Shown: positions 6,752 to 17,025 of the stretch, piece after piece
How the letters are laid out: each line of letters opens with the position of its first letter
Numbering within the stretch: the first letter of the stretch is position 1
DNA from: Trichocoleus desertorum ATA4-8-CV12
GTDB lineage: Bacteria > Cyanobacteriota > Cyanobacteriia > FACHB-46
Assembly (NCBI GenBank): GCA_019358975.1
Contig: JAHHIL010000005.1
Coordinates: 152,157 to 216,156 of the forward strand
Reading direction: 5' to 3'
Length of the DNA: 64,000 nucleotides
The notes under the pieces: model-generated
Database searches by the model: none
Told to the model about the DNA's origin: nothing
What the model saw: the letters and a program-made list of their open reading frames with translations, nothing else
Translations under genes and position numbers: made by a program

Positions 6752-9637
6752 CTAAAACTGGCCTTCTAAAGCAGGTTCACACCGCTCACACAGCAATGCA
6801 TGAGCTTCTGACTCGCCGACGTGGGTGGAGTAGTTCCAGCAGCGATCGCATTTTTCGCCATCGGCTTTCACCACACCAATACCTAGCGCGTCGGACTGGG
6901 AGCTGTACTGCAAGCCTTCGAGGGCGGAGGGGGAGTCGAGCAGTTCTACCTGGGAGACAATGAACAGGTAACGCAGTTCGTCTACGCCGTTGCCGTTGAG
7001 GCTGGTGGCTGGGTTCATGGTTTGTAGCTGTTGGCGCAGCTCTAAGTCGGGCACGTAGAGCAGTAGCTTGGCTTCTAGGGAGGAACCGACCATTTTTTCG
7101 GCACGAGCTTTCTCTAGCACTCGGTTGACTTCAGCCCGGATTTGCCGCAGGGCAGGCCAGGATTTTGCTAGGGCTTCTACTTCCCAGCGACCTTCGAGAT
7201 GTACCCAACCTGCTTCAAATACCGATTTGTACGGGGTGGCATAGGGCAGGAATTGCCAGATGTCTTCGGCCATGTGGGAGAGGACGGGGGCGATCGCTCT
7301 GGCCAAGTTCTCTAGGATGATCCGCAGCACAGTTTGGCAACTGCGACGACGGAGGGCATCGGGGGCGCTGATGTAGAGGCGGTCTTTGGCGATGTCTAGG
7401 TAGAAGTTAGACAAATCGACGACGCAGAAGTTTTGCACCGTCTGGAAGAAGCGGAAGAACTGGAAGCTCTTGAAGGCTTCGGTGATTTCGTTGAAGACTT
7501 CGCAGGAGCGATGCAGCATGTAGCGATCGAGTTCTGGTAAGTCTTCGTAGGCCACTGAATCTTTGGCGGGATCGAAGTCGTGCAGGTTGCCGATCAGGAA
7601 GCGGGCAGTGTTGCGGATCTTGCGATACACATCCGACATTTGCTTCAGGATGCTTTTGCCGATCAGCACGTCGGAGGAGTAATCCACGGACGACACCCAC
7701 AACCGCAACACATCGGAGCCGTAGGGTGGTTCTTCTTTTTGGTTCTTGCCGCCGTTGATCACGGTCAGTGGGTCTACGACGTTGCCCATCCACTTACTCA
7801 TCTTGCGACCTTGCTCGTCCAAAACAAAGCCGTGGGTCAAGACGGTGTTGTAGGGGGCGACACCATTCGCGGCGACACTGGTAAGCAAGCTGGATTGGAA
7901 CCAACCCCGGTGTTGATCGGAGCCTTCCAGGTACATATTGGCGGGGTAGCATAGTTCCTCGCGTTGCTTGGCTACAGCGGCCCAGGAGGAGCCAGAGTCG
8001 AACCACACGTCCATTGTGTCGGTGCCTTTGCGGTAGCTGCGACCGTTGTTGCGGTAGGTTTCTGGCAGCAATTCCTCGACCGGGAGTTCCCACCAAGCAT
8101 CGGAGCCTTTCTCGGCAAAGATGGCTTGGACGTAGGCGATCGTTTCTTCGGTGAGCAAAGGTTCTCTGTTGGCTTCGTCGTAGAACACGGGGATCGGCAC
8201 ACCCCAATTGCGTTGACGGGAGATACACCAATCCGATCGCTCCGCCACCATTGAGGTGATGCGGTTTTCGCCTTGGGCTGGAATCCACTGAACAGAGGCG
8301 ATCGCTTCTAGAGCTGCTTCCCGGAACCCAGACACCGAAGCAAACCACTGTTCAGTGGCCCGGAAGATGGTTGGCTTTTTGGTGCGCCAGTCGTACGGGT
8401 ACTTGTGGACGTAAGGTTCTTCTTTGAGGAGTGAGCCTGCGGCTTGCAGCGCATCAATTACGGCTTGGTTGCCAGGGCCGAGGACGTTTAAGCCTGCAAA
8501 TGGGCCTGCTTCTTCGGTGAAGTCGCCGTTGTCGTCTACGGGTGCAAAGATGGGCAAGCCATAGCGTAAACCGACTTGATAGTCGTCTTGACCATGACCG
8601 GGGGCGGTGTGAACCAAGCCTGTACCAGATTCGGTCGTGACGTAATCGCCACCGACGACAATTGGGCTTTCGCGATCGAACAAGGGATGGCGATAGGTGG
8701 AATGCTCTAGGGCTTGGCCTTTGAGGGTGGCTTTGACAGTAAGCGTTGTGCCTAATACTTCTGAAAGGCGCTCTACTAATTCGGCAGCGACAATTAAGTA
8801 CTTTGTGTCAGCAACTTGGGCATCTGCGCCCACTTCTACCACCGCATAGTTTAGCTGTGGATTGACACTCACGGCCATGTTCGCGGGGATCGTCCAAGGC
8901 GTGGTGGTCCAGATTGCCACTTTCAAGTCTGGCAGGTAGGGGCCAAAGGCTTCCTTAGCAGTGTCAGACAATCCCGTCATGGGGAAGGCGGCGTACAAGC
9001 TGCGGGAGGTGTGGCCTTCGGGATATTCCAGTTCTGCTTCTGCTAGCGCTGTTTTGGAACTGGGACTCCAATAAACAGGTTTGCGACCCCGGTAGATGTG
9101 GCCTTTTAGCACCATTTGCCCAAACACCCCAATCTGAGCCGCTTCATAAGCAGGTGTGAGGGTCAAATACGGATGATCCCAATCGCCCCAGATGCCGTAG
9201 CGCTTGAAGGATTGCCGCTGGTCATCTACGGTGGCGATCGCAAAATCTCTGGCTTTGTGGCGCAGATCTAAGGGCGTTAGCTTTTGCCGTTCCTCCGGTT
9301 TCATGTTTTGCAGAACTTTCAGTTCAATCGGCAAACCATGACAATCCCAACCGGGAACGTAGCGAACTTTACGCCCCTGAAGCAGTTGAAACTTATTGAT
9401 AATATCCTTCAGAATCTTGTTGAGGGCGTGACCAATGTGTAGCGAACCATTGGCGTAAGGAGGCCCATCATGCAGAATAAACAGCTCACCTGGATTGTTC
9501 TGCGACAGGTGCTCATAAATCTGGTGTTCTGCCCAAAACTGCTGCAGCTCTGGTTCGCGTTTGACAGCATTGGCGCGCATGTCAAAGTTGGTTTTGGGCA
9601 GATTGACGGTGTTTTTATAAGTTCCTGATTCTGTCAC
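6752..9637 (-). CDS. ileS: Isoleucyl-tRNA synthetase
   Basis: IleRS charges tRNA-Ile in the cytoplasm. The class I signature HIGH sits in GSLHIGHALNK near residues 67-70 and KMSK in GRKMSKWMGN near 612-615. The C terminus ends in a zinc finger, CDRC then CERC near residue 940, found in most bacterial IleRS enzymes. I chose the GTG at 9637 (VTESGTYKNTVNLPKTNF), giving 961 residues, because family members begin at this motif. An in-frame TTG at 9667 would add ten residues with no family counterpart. No strong Shine-Dalgarno decides between them. There is no mupirocin-resistance-type or paralogous copy in the window. Confidence 0.96.
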   Translation of the reverse strand: MTESGTYKNTVNLPKTNFDMRANAVKREPELQQFWAEHQIYEHLSQNNPGELFILHDGPPYANGSLHIGHALNKILKDIINKFQLLQGRKVRYVPGWDCHGLPIELKVLQNMKPEERQKLTPLDLRHKARDFAIATVDDQRQSFKRYGIWGDWDHPYLTLTPAYEAAQIGVFGQMVLKGHIYRGRKPVYWSPSSKTALAEAELEYPEGHTSRSLYAAFPMTGLSDTAKEAFGPYLPDLKVAIWTTTPWTIPANMAVSVNPQLNYAVVEVGADAQVADTKYLIVAAELVERLSEVLGTTLTVKATLKGQALEHSTYRHPLFDRESPIVVGGDYVTTESGTGLVHTAPGHGQDDYQVGLRYGLPIFAPVDDNGDFTEEAGPFAGLNVLGPGNQAVIDALQAAGSLLKEEPYVHKYPYDWRTKKPTIFRATEQWFASVSGFREAALEAIASVQWIPAQGENRITSMVAERSDWCISRQRNWGVPIPVFYDEANREPLLTEETIAYVQAIFAEKGSDAWWELPVEELLPETYRNNGRSYRKGTDTMDVWFDSGSSWAAVAKQREELCYPANMYLEGSDQHRGWFQSSLLTSVAANGVAPYNTVLTHGFVLDEQGRKMSKWMGNVVDPLTVINGGKNQKEEPPYGSDVLRLWVSSVDYSSDVLIGKSILKQMSDVYRKIRNTARFLIGNLHDFDPAKDSVAYEDLPELDRYMLHRSCEVFNEITEAFKSFQFFRFFQTVQNFCVVDLSNFYLDIAKDRLYISAPDALRRRSCQTVLRIILENLARAIAPVLSHMAEDIWQFLPYATPYKSVFEAGWVHLEGRWEVEALAKSWPALRQIRAEVNRVLEKARAEKMVGSSLEAKLLLYVPDLELRQQLQTMNPATSLNGNGVDELRYLFIVSQVELLDSPSALEGLQYSSQSDALGIGVVKADGEKCDRCWNYSTHVGESEAHALLCERCEPALEGQF

Positions 9638-9713
9638 AGTCGGAAGCCAACGAAGGATAAAGGTCAAGTCTTGCTTCGACCATTATCCTTGACAAGCTCC
9701 CTATGCTTCAAGT

Positions 9714-11114
9714 TTAGTTTTCAGGATTTTCAGATGAGTTCTGATTTTTGTCCTCAAAGAATGGATTGGGCGCTTTTAACTCCGGAGTGTCCTCCGATGC
9801 CTCTTCGGACGCTGCGATCGCTTCCTCTACCGCCTCAGGCTCAACCAGCGTAAATGTTGCAGGTTCAATCGGAGGGGCATTGAGGTCTACCGCTTCTTGT
9901 TGGCGCTCAATGGGGTCACCGGGGCCAATGGGTTCGGCAGGTGGAGCTAAGTCAATTTCAGCTGCATCTACTGCGATCGCTTCGGCGGGCACAAAGGGAT
10001 CGCCGAGCGGGTTTTCCACCACTTGATCGCCTGTAGTCGCCTGTTCCACTGCTTCTGGAGTGGCTTCATCTTCTGGGATCGCTGCGGCTACGTCACCAGA
10101 AGGGGCGAAAGCAGTCGGTACCACTATCTGATCTAGAGCTTCTGGAGCCACTTCTGCGGCGTTGTTGAGCAGTTGTTCTTCCTCGCTAACACTTAGCAGT
10201 TCTGCATTAGTGATCTCAGGATTAGTGGTCGCAGGATTAGTGATCTCAGGGGTCGCTGAGCTTTCTGTAATGCTTGGGCCTGGTGACTCTAGCAGTAGAG
10301 TCGGCTCATCATCACTCAATGAAGTTGTTTGGGGAGTTGTTTGGTTCGCTGGCGTTGGCGTTGCAGCTGTGGCCGTGGGATCAGCCATTTCGTCGGCAAG
10401 CTCATCGCTAATATCAGTATCCGCTCCAGAACCAGATTTAGGCGGATGATTTAGCTCCATCATGGGTCGGCTGGGTTTCTTTTTGCCGATTTGTCCCACT
10501 TGGGCGATCGCCTCCTTTACCGTATTAACCAACCCTGACACTGAGGCTAGGGGGTTAGAAGCTCCGGTTGACTTGGCACTGCTAGAAGTTTGAGCCGATT
10601 GACTGCCACGAGGTGTAGGTTCCGGCACGACTTCTGTCGGCACCGCAGATCCAGAAGAGGCCGTTGCGCCCGCTGATTGCCCAGAGCCCAAACTTCCCTG
10701 CGTCCGGTCTTTCACGTTGTTGAAGAGACGGGTTGCTTGATCTTTGAGTTGCGTCACGCCGTCTGAGGAAGACAAGCCGATCAGTTTTTCGCGAACCTGC
10801 TGAGTGGTGCCACGCAGAGCTGCTGGCGTTGCCTGGGCAGGCAGTTGAGTTTTTTGCTCAGGGGGGGTGAGATCCCAGCGCATTTTTAGAGTTTGCCAAC
10901 CAAACCAACCGAGGAGGGCGACGCTTGCCGTCTGACCCAGTAGGACACCCCCGGTAATCCGTCCCGCACAGACCCACAGCACTAGGGCATAAAACAAAGC
11001 AATGCCGCTCCAGATAAAATCGCTTTTGCGATGGACTTCTGGAAAGAAGAACGCGGCCATATAAAGGGCAAAGCTGCCAAGCGCGACAGCCAATGCCAGG
11101 ATGTATGCAAGCAT
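9714..11114 (-). CDS. Ycf66 family membrane protein with long acidic tail
   Basis: Residues 1-80 contain three hydrophobic helices with the layout of the Ycf66 family (YILALAVALGSFALYMAAFF, then a helix around IWSGIALFYALVLWV, then LLGWFGWQTLKMRW). The remaining 385 residues are low-complexity, rich in Pro, Thr, Ala and Glu, and probably disordered. Ycf66 proteins occur in cyanobacteria and some plastids and their role is unknown. The tail is unusually long for the family and contains small internal duplications (NPATTNPEITN, encoded near 10205-10250). The gene lies between ileS and gnd, divergent from gnd. Confidence 0.78.
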   Translation of the reverse strand: MLAYILALAVALGSFALYMAAFFFPEVHRKSDFIWSGIALFYALVLWVCAGRITGGVLLGQTASVALLGWFGWQTLKMRWDLTPPEQKTQLPAQATPAALRGTTQQVREKLIGLSSSDGVTQLKDQATRLFNNVKDRTQGSLGSGQSAGATASSGSAVPTEVVPEPTPRGSQSAQTSSSAKSTGASNPLASVSGLVNTVKEAIAQVGQIGKKKPSRPMMELNHPPKSGSGADTDISDELADEMADPTATAATPTPANQTTPQTTSLSDDEPTLLLESPGPSITESSATPEITNPATTNPEITNAELLSVSEEEQLLNNAAEVAPEALDQIVVPTAFAPSGDVAAAIPEDEATPEAVEQATTGDQVVENPLGDPFVPAEAIAVDAAEIDLAPPAEPIGPGDPIERQQEAVDLNAPPIEPATFTLVEPEAVEEAIAASEEASEDTPELKAPNPFFEDKNQNSSENPEN

Positions 11115-11466
11115 CGTGCACTCCCTACCGAATCTGACAACTACTAATCAATCTACTGCCTTAATGTCTATTGTCTCTGACATACCTCTGAAGTAGGTGG
11201 GAAGGCTGAATGACCCTTTGGAGCTAGCTATACGAGCAGCAAGGCGATCGCACGAACGTAACAATTTTTAGTGATTATCTAAGCTTAATGGGCTCTCGAT
11301 CAGGGTTAAAACCTAAATTTCTTGCTTCCGGACGACCCGAATTCCTCTTTCTCTCTAACTTTTGAGCCAGCTCTTAACTTCTTCTTCCAATCCAACCTAA
11401 AGGGATCGGGCTACCCTGAAAGGGAATCGACAGGCCCTTATACATGCAGAGTTGGTAGAGAGTGTT
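11115..11466. other. Divergent promoter region of Ycf66 gene and gnd
   Basis: About 350 bases with no supported gene. Short open frames here lack family features. One HIP1 octamer lies near 11244. No terminator-like hairpin with a T-run is visible. Confidence 0.45.
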
Positions 11467-12990
11467 ATGACCCAGCAGAGCTTTGGTCTCATTGGTTTAG
11501 CGGTTATGGGTGAGAACCTAGCCCTGAACGTTGAACGTAATGGTTTCCCGATTGCCGTCTACAACCGAACCCCAGACAAAACCGATGTCTTCATGGCAAA
11601 ACGGGCGCAAGGTAAGCAAGTCAAAGCTGCCTACTCGATTGAAGACTTTGTGGCTGCCCTGGAACGGCCTCGAAAAATTTTAATTATGGTGAAAGCGGGG
11701 GCTCCGGTCGATGCTGTGATTAATCAGTTGAGACCCCTGCTAGAGCCTGGTGACATCATTATTGATGGTGGCAACTCCTTCTATGAAGATACGGAGCGGC
11801 GCACCAAGGAATTAGAACCTTCCGGGTTACATTTTGTCGGCATGGGAGTCAGCGGTGGCGAAGAAGGAGCCCTGAATGGCCCCAGCTTGATGCCAGGTAG
11901 CTCCAAAGCTGCCTATGATGAACTCGCTCCCATTTGGACCAAGATTGCGGCGCAAGTAGATGATGGCCCTTGTGTCACCTATATTGGCCCTGGTGGCGCA
12001 GGGCACTACGTCAAGATGGTGCATAACGGCATTGAGTACGGCGATATGCAGTTGATTGCAGAAGCCTATGACTTGCTGAAGAACACCTTAGGCTTGGATC
12101 ACAAGCAACTACATGAAGTGTTTGCCGAGTGGAATACCACTGAGGAACTCGATTCCTATTTAATCGAAATCACAGCCGACATCTTCAGAAAAATTGACCC
12201 CGATACAGGCAAAGCCCTGGTGGATGTGGTTCTAGATGCCGCTGCCCAGAAGGGGACAGGGCGTTGGACGGTTGCTAGTGCTTTGGAGCTAGGTGTTTCT
12301 ATCCCTACCATGATTGCTGCCGTCAATGCCCGGATTACCTCTTCGCAAAAGGAAGACCGGGTGGCTGCTTCTAAGGTGTTGACAGGGCCTACGGGTAAGT
12401 ATGAAGGCGATACCCAGGACTTCATCAACAAAGTTCGCGATGCCTTATACTGCTCCAAAATTTGCTCCTATGCTCAAGGCATGGAGTTGTTGAGCATTGC
12501 CTCCAGGGATTTCAACTACGGCTTGAATCTAGGCGAAATTGCTCGGATTTGGAAAGGCGGTTGCATCATTCGGGCGCGCTTCTTGAATAAGATTAAGCAA
12601 GCCTTTGATGAGAACCCTAGCTTACCTAATTTGCTGCTAGCTCCAGAATTTAAGCAAAGCATTCTGGATCGACAAGACGCTTGGCGTGAAGTGGTGATTC
12701 AAGCTGCCAGATTGGGCATTCCCGTGCCTGCTTTTAGTGCTTCGCTCGATTACTTCGACAGCTACCGTCGCGATCGCCTGCCGCAAAACCTGACTCAGGC
12801 CCAACGCGATTACTTTGGTGCCCATACCTACTTGCGAACTGACAAGCCCGGAGTCTTCCACACGGATTGGACGCCAGTCGCTGAGGAAACTGTGCAGATT
12901 TCTACACCTGAGGTGCCCCTCAGAGGCCATGAACCCCAAACAGTTTCACCTGAGGAAGTGAAAACCCAAGAAGCTCAAACTCAGCGCTAA
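11467..12990 (+). CDS. gnd: 6-phosphogluconate dehydrogenase, decarboxylating
   Basis: This enzyme oxidises and decarboxylates 6-phosphogluconate to ribulose 5-phosphate with NADP, the second NADPH-yielding step of the oxidative pentose phosphate pathway. GLIGLAVMG (residues 7-15) is the Rossmann motif, and K183, H186 and N187 in [14 protein letters not shown] are the catalytic residues. At 507 residues it has normal length apart from a polar C-terminal tail of about 30 residues ([19 protein letters not shown]). I chose the ATG at 11467; an in-frame TTG at 11452 would add five residues without family support. It is followed by a clear terminator at 13025. Confidence 0.96.
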   Translation: MTQQSFGLIGLAVMGENLALNVERNGFPIAVYNRTPDKTDVFMAKRAQGKQVKAAYSIEDFVAALERPRKILIMVKAGAPVDAVINQLRPLLEPGDIIIDGGNSFYEDTERRTKELEPSGLHFVGMGVSGGEEGALNGPSLMPGSSKAAYDELAPIWTKIAAQVDDGPCVTYIGPGGAGHYVKMVHNGIEYGDMQLIAEAYDLLKNTLGLDHKQLHEVFAEWNTTEELDSYLIEITADIFRKIDPDTGKALVDVVLDAAAQKGTGRWTVASALELGVSIPTMIAAVNARITSSQKEDRVAASKVLTGPTGKYEGDTQDFINKVRDALYCSKICSYAQGMELLSIASRDFNYGLNLGEIARIWKGGCIIRARFLNKIKQAFDENPSLPNLLLAPEFKQSILDRQDAWREVVIQAARLGIPVPAFSASLDYFDSYRRDRLPQNLTQAQRDYFGAHTYLRTDKPGVFHTDWTPVAEETVQISTPEVPLRGHEPQTVSPEEVKTQEAQTQR

Positions 12991-13024
12991 TTAGCAACCT
13001 AGTTTGGCTCCTCCTCTCAGATCC

Positions 13025-13048
13025 ATGCCTCCACCGGGGGCATTTTTT
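13025..13048 (+). terminator. Rho-independent terminator of gnd
   Basis: ATGCCTCC and GGGGGCAT pair around a 3-base loop (ACC), followed by six T residues (13043-13048). It is 35 bases after the gnd stop and in the right orientation. Confidence 0.8.
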
Positions 13049-13070
13049 GTGCGATCGCGGTTTTGGGTGA

Positions 13071-13538
13071 TTAGTGGCGCATGAGCTTGGCCATTTTGAA
13101 GCGCTCCAGCTCTACGCCTTTACGGGTAACAACTTCGGTTTCTGTGATGTGATATCCCATTTTCAAGAAGAAAAACTTGGAGATGCGACTGGCTTCGGTG
13201 TGTAGATGTTCTATCCCTTGCTGTATTGCGTAAGTTTCTAATTGTTGGTAAATCTCCGTGGCATATCCTTGTCGCGCCGCTGGGCTGGCTGTGTAGAGAA
13301 AAGCGATATGATCGAGCGGATTTAATTGCCCGAAAGCGACTAATTGCTCATCTGCTACAGCCACCAGGGTCAGACCTTGCTGGAGCGATCGCCTGAATTC
13401 CTCAAGGTTGTCCGGATAGGCAGACCAGGCAGCTATTTGCTCAGGATTATAGGCCGTGGCACCAATGCCAAGCACAGAGTTTTGGTAAATTGCCGCGATC
13501 GCCTCAGCATCGGCTATTTGATATTGACGGATAAACAT
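13071..13538 (-). CDS. GNAT family N-acetyltransferase
   Basis: This 155-residue acetyl-CoA-dependent transferase shows the GNAT order: N-terminal IRQYQIADAEAIAAIY, a beta-4 strand ending in HIAFLYTAS, and the acetyl-CoA pyrophosphate loop ARQGYATEIYQQLE near residues 93-106. The end (SRISKFFFLKMGYHITETEV) matches the usual GNAT helix and strand. The substrate is unknown. It converges with gnd and is divergent from the NRPS cluster, so it is probably not part of that pathway. Confidence 0.8.
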   Translation of the reverse strand: MFIRQYQIADAEAIAAIYQNSVLGIGATAYNPEQIAAWSAYPDNLEEFRRSLQQGLTLVAVADEQLVAFGQLNPLDHIAFLYTASPAARQGYATEIYQQLETYAIQQGIEHLHTEASRISKFFFLKMGYHITETEVVTRKGVELERFKMAKLMRH

Positions 13539-13662
13539 GGTTACTAGATCTAGATTAAGCTCTGCCCAGAGAGAGATTTACTTGTTAGTTTGAACGAACT
13601 AAAAGGGAAAGGCCAGTAATTCAGTCCAAGCAATTCGGTACAAGTGATTCGGTACAGTTGGC

Positions 13663-16600
13663 ATGGTGATCGAAAACCCAGTTGGCAATGTTTCTGAGGA
13701 AGAAGTTTTTGTCTTTCCGACATCCTTTGCCCAACAACGGCTGTGGTTTCTGGAGCAGCTTGTCCCTAATACCTGCCTCTATAATGTGCCGACGGTCTTT
13801 CGCCTGACCGGTGAGCTGAATGTAGCGGCTTTGGAGCAGAGCTTTAATGAGTTGGTGTGTCGCCATGAGATTTTGCGGACTGCCTTTGTCGTGAGTGAGG
13901 GAGAACCCGCTCAGGCGATCGCTCCTTGCCTTAGTATTTCCTTGCCTGTGATAGATCTTCAGCATTGTCTGGTTGCAGAGCGGTATGCAGAAGCGCAGAG
14001 AATGATTCGTACAGAAATGCAGCGACCTTTCAGCCTGTCCCAAGGACCGTTGATCCAGTTGATGTTATTTCGCCTAGACCCGTCAGAACATATCCTTTTG
14101 CTCAATCTACATCACATTGTTTTTGATGAATGGTCCAGTGGCATCTTGATTCGAGAAATAGGAGCTTTGTATACCGCTTTTAGTACAGACCAATCTTCTC
14201 CTTTGCCAGAGTTGCCGATTCAATATGCCGATTTTGCTCATTGGCAGCGGGAATGGTTGCAGGGAGGAGTTTTAGAATCTCAACTGGCTTACTGGCGACA
14301 ACAGTTGCGAAATCTCCCTGTGCTGGATCTCCCAACCGATCGCCCCCGCACCAAGCTGCCTACTTACCGAGGTGCGCTCCATCAAGTAGAACTGCCTCAA
14401 AGCTTAGCTGAAGCTCTCAATGCTCTGAGTCAGGACACGGGTAATACTCTTTTTATGAGCTTGTTGGCAGCGTTTCAGACATTGCTCTATCGCTACACAG
14501 GTCAGACGGATATTGCGATCGGTTCACCAATTGCCAATCGCAACCGCAGTGAGCTGGAGAACTTAATTGGGTTTTTCGCTAATAGTTTAGTGCTGCGCGG
14601 AGATCTATCTGGCAATCCTACCTTTGTGGAACTACTGGAGCGATCGCGCCACACAACTCTAGCAGCTTATGCCCATCAAGATGTGCCGTTTGAGAAGTTA
14701 GTCGAGGAATTGCAGCCGATCCGCAACCCTAGCTACAATCCCCTATTTCAAGTGGTATTTGCGCTGCAAAATGCGCCGATGACGCAGCTAGAATTGCCAG
14801 GATTGACACTGAACGCCATTGAGTTTGACACCAAAAACAGTCGGTTTGATTTGGAGCTGTATCTGTGGGAATGTGGTGAGAATTTTCGGGGCTTGTGGGG
14901 GCAAGGCTGGCAAAACTCCACAGGTCTGCGAGGGGTGGTGGTCTACAACACCGATCTGTTTCAGCCAGAAACCATTGCTCGGTTCATGCGATCGCTGCAA
15001 ACGCTCTTGGAGGCCATTGTCGCCAACCCGCATCAACGCTTGGCAGATTTACCTGTACTGGCTGCGGCTGAACAACAACAGATATTAATTGATTGGAATC
15101 AGACGGATACAGACTATCCCAAATCCCAGTGCATCCATCAACTCTTTGAAGCCCAAGTCGAGAACTTACCAGATGCGATCGCGGTGCAATTTGGTGACAA
15201 ACAGTTTACCTATCAAGCCTTAAACCAAGGCAGCAATCAGTTAGCACACTATCTACAAAATCTGGGGGTTGGAGCGAAAACGTTGGTAGGTGTCTGTCTC
15301 GATCGCTCCTCTGAAATGGTGGCAGCTCTCCTCGGTATTCTTAAGGTAGGTGGAGCCTATGTGCCTTTAGACCCGACATATCCCCCGGAGCGGCTCCGCT
15401 TCATGGTAGAGGATGCCCAAATTTCGGTGCTACTTACGCAGACATCATATCGCGAGCAGTTTCAGGATTGCTCCGCTCAGGTGATTTGCCTAGATCAGGT
15501 ATGGTCAGCGATCGCTCAAGCGAGTGAAGAGAATCTCCCTAGCCAAATTACGGCTGAAGATTTGGCGTATGTGGTTTATACCTCTGGCTCCACAGGACAA
15601 CCCAAGGGCGTAGCTGTGCCGCATCGGGCGGTGAATCGGTTGGTCCGCGATACTAACTATATTCAGATTTATCCTGGCGATCGCGTGGCTCAAGTCTCTA
15701 ATGTCTCTTTTGATGCTGCTACTTTCGAGATTTGGGGAGCCCTCCTGAATGGGGCTGAACTGATTGGGATTGAGCGGGAAGTCTCTTTGTCTCCGTCAAA
15801 ATTTGCCACCGCTCTACTCCAACAGCAGATTGACATTCTATTTTTGACTACGGCCTTATTCAACCAAATCGCCCGTGAAGCTCCGACTGCTTTTCACCAA
15901 TTGCGGTATCTATTATTTGGTGGAGAAGTGGCCGATTTGCCGCAGGTACGAACAATACTCCAAGCAGGCGCACCAAAACACTTGTTGCATGTCTACGGGC
16001 CGACAGAAAGCACCACATTTGCCTCCTGGTACGAGATTCGGGAACTGCCAGAAACCGCCATCTCTCTCCCCATCGGTCGCCCAGTTGCCAATACTCAACT
16101 TTATATCCTTGATGCTCAGTTACAACCTGTCCCAGTCGGGGCAAAAGGCGAACTATACATCGGTGGTGACGGATTGGCACAAGGATATCTTAACCAACCA
16201 AAACTAACCGCTGAGCATTTTATTTCTTCCTCCTCCTTCCTCCCACCCTCCAGGAACACCAAAGGCATACATCCCTCATCCTTCCTCCTTCATCCTTCCT
16301 CCTTCCTCCCTCCTCCTTCCTCCCTCACCCCTCTCTACAAAACCGGAGATCTCGCTCGCTACCACCCAGATGGCAACATTGAGTTTCTGGGTCGCACAGA
16401 TGACCAGGTGAAGTTACGAGGCTTTCGGATTGAGTTGGGAGAAGTTGAGGTAGCTTTGCAGCAACATTCGCAAGTACAGGCAGCGATCGCCTTTCTTCAA
16501 CCATCCGACACTGACGGTCGATCTTTGGTGGCTTATATCGTGCCTAGCCAGAAACCCGCTCCTACCACTGCTGAGCTGCGGAGTTTCTTGAAGGCGAAGT

Positions 16601-17025
16601 TGCCAGAGTATATGATTCCGATCGCGATCGCAGTTTTGGAGACTCTGCCGCTGACTCCTAACGGTAAAGTAGATCGGCGGGCGTTGCCTCCTGTAAGTTT
16701 AGCGTCGGTAGTTGGAATCACTGTGGCTCAAGCTCCACAAACGGAGATTGAACAAAAGCTGGCGGCGATCTGGATGCGGCTTTTAGGACTCCCGCAGGTT
16801 GGAATTCATGACAACTTTTTTGAGTTGGGAGGGCACTCGCTGCTAGCCACTCAACTCATGTCTCGTATTCGGGATGTTTTACAAGTTGAAGTGCCGTTGC
16901 GTAGCTTGTTTGAGGCTCCCACGATCGCAGGTTTAGCCAAACAGTTGGAAACACTAAGCTGGGTTGGGCGGAGACAGGAAGTTTCTGGTGCTGGAGCAGT
17001 GGGACGTGAGGAGGTGGAGTTTTGA
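13663..17025 (+). CDS. Nonribosomal peptide synthetase module 1 (C-A-PCP)
   Basis: The 1120-residue protein holds a condensation domain (about 14-455), an adenylation domain (about 487-1008) and a carrier domain (about 1025-1095; phosphopantetheine Ser1059 in ELGGHSLL). Adenylation motifs are intact (A3 YTSGSTGQPKG, A5 YGPTESTT, A10 NGKVDRRALP). The specificity positions read by alignment to GrsA are D-A-F-F-L-G-V-T-F-K, between the two classic isoleucine codes, so Ile or a similar branched residue is likely. The condensation motif reads HHIVFDE (150-156) instead of HHxxxDG. Between A7 and A8, about 25 extra Ser/Pro/Phe-rich residues (855-890) come from a heptanucleotide tandem repeat. A C domain before the first module suggests an acyl starter or a vestigial domain. 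The stop overlaps the next start by four bases. Confidence 0.93.
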   Translation: MVIENPVGNVSEEEVFVFPTSFAQQRLWFLEQLVPNTCLYNVPTVFRLTGELNVAALEQSFNELVCRHEILRTAFVVSEGEPAQAIAPCLSISLPVIDLQHCLVAERYAEAQRMIRTEMQRPFSLSQGPLIQLMLFRLDPSEHILLLNLHHIVFDEWSSGILIREIGALYTAFSTDQSSPLPELPIQYADFAHWQREWLQGGVLESQLAYWRQQLRNLPVLDLPTDRPRTKLPTYRGALHQVELPQSLAEALNALSQDTGNTLFMSLLAAFQTLLYRYTGQTDIAIGSPIANRNRSELENLIGFFANSLVLRGDLSGNPTFVELLERSRHTTLAAYAHQDVPFEKLVEELQPIRNPSYNPLFQVVFALQNAPMTQLELPGLTLNAIEFDTKNSRFDLELYLWECGENFRGLWGQGWQNSTGLRGVVVYNTDLFQPETIARFMRSLQTLLEAIVANPHQRLADLPVLAAAEQQQILIDWNQTDTDYPKSQCIHQLFEAQVENLPDAIAVQFGDKQFTYQALNQGSNQLAHYLQNLGVGAKTLVGVCLDRSSEMVAALLGILKVGGAYVPLDPTYPPERLRFMVEDAQISVLLTQTSYREQFQDCSAQVICLDQVWSAIAQASEENLPSQITAEDLAYVVYTSGSTGQPKGVAVPHRAVNRLVRDTNYIQIYPGDRVAQVSNVSFDAATFEIWGALLNGAELIGIEREVSLSPSKFATALLQQQIDILFLTTALFNQIAREAPTAFHQLRYLLFGGEVADLPQVRTILQAGAPKHLLHVYGPTESTTFASWYEIRELPETAISLPIGRPVANTQLYILDAQLQPVPVGAKGELYIGGDGLAQGYLNQPKLTAEHFISSSSFLPPSRNTKGIHPSSFLLHPSSFLPPPSSLTPLYKTGDLARYHPDGNIEFLGRTDDQVKLRGFRIELGEVEVALQQHSQVQAAIAFLQPSDTDGRSLVAYIVPSQKPAPTTAELRSFLKAKLPEYMIPIAIAVLETLPLTPNGKVDRRALPPVSLASVVGITVAQAPQTEIEQKLAAIWMRLLGLPQVGIHDNFFELGGHSLLATQLMSRIRDVLQVEVPLRSLFEAPTIAGLAKQLETLSWVGRRQEVSGAGAVGREEVEF
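16227..16330 (+). repeat. Heptanucleotide tandem repeat inside an adenylation domain
   Basis: From 16270 to 16325 there are eight 7-base units alternating CATCCTT/CCTCCTT and one-base variants, preceded by a less regular pyrimidine tract from 16227. Such 7-mers are typical short tandemly repeated repetitive sequences of cyanobacterial intergenic DNA. Here the repeat stays in frame and is translated as part of the NRPS. Confidence 0.85.

Noticed and set aside
7407..8348. Long minus-frame open frames inside ileS
   Set aside because: They overlap the IleRS gene in other frames, have Arg/Pro-rich composition and no family motifs.
9748..10449. Plus-strand Ser/Gly-rich open frames opposite the Ycf66 gene
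   Set aside because: They are the antisense of the Pro/Thr/Glu-rich tail and have no ribosome binding sites.
11395..11450. Possible riboswitch before gnd
   Set aside because: A weak AGGG-CCCT pairing is present, but there is no conserved core or terminator/antiterminator pair that I recognise.
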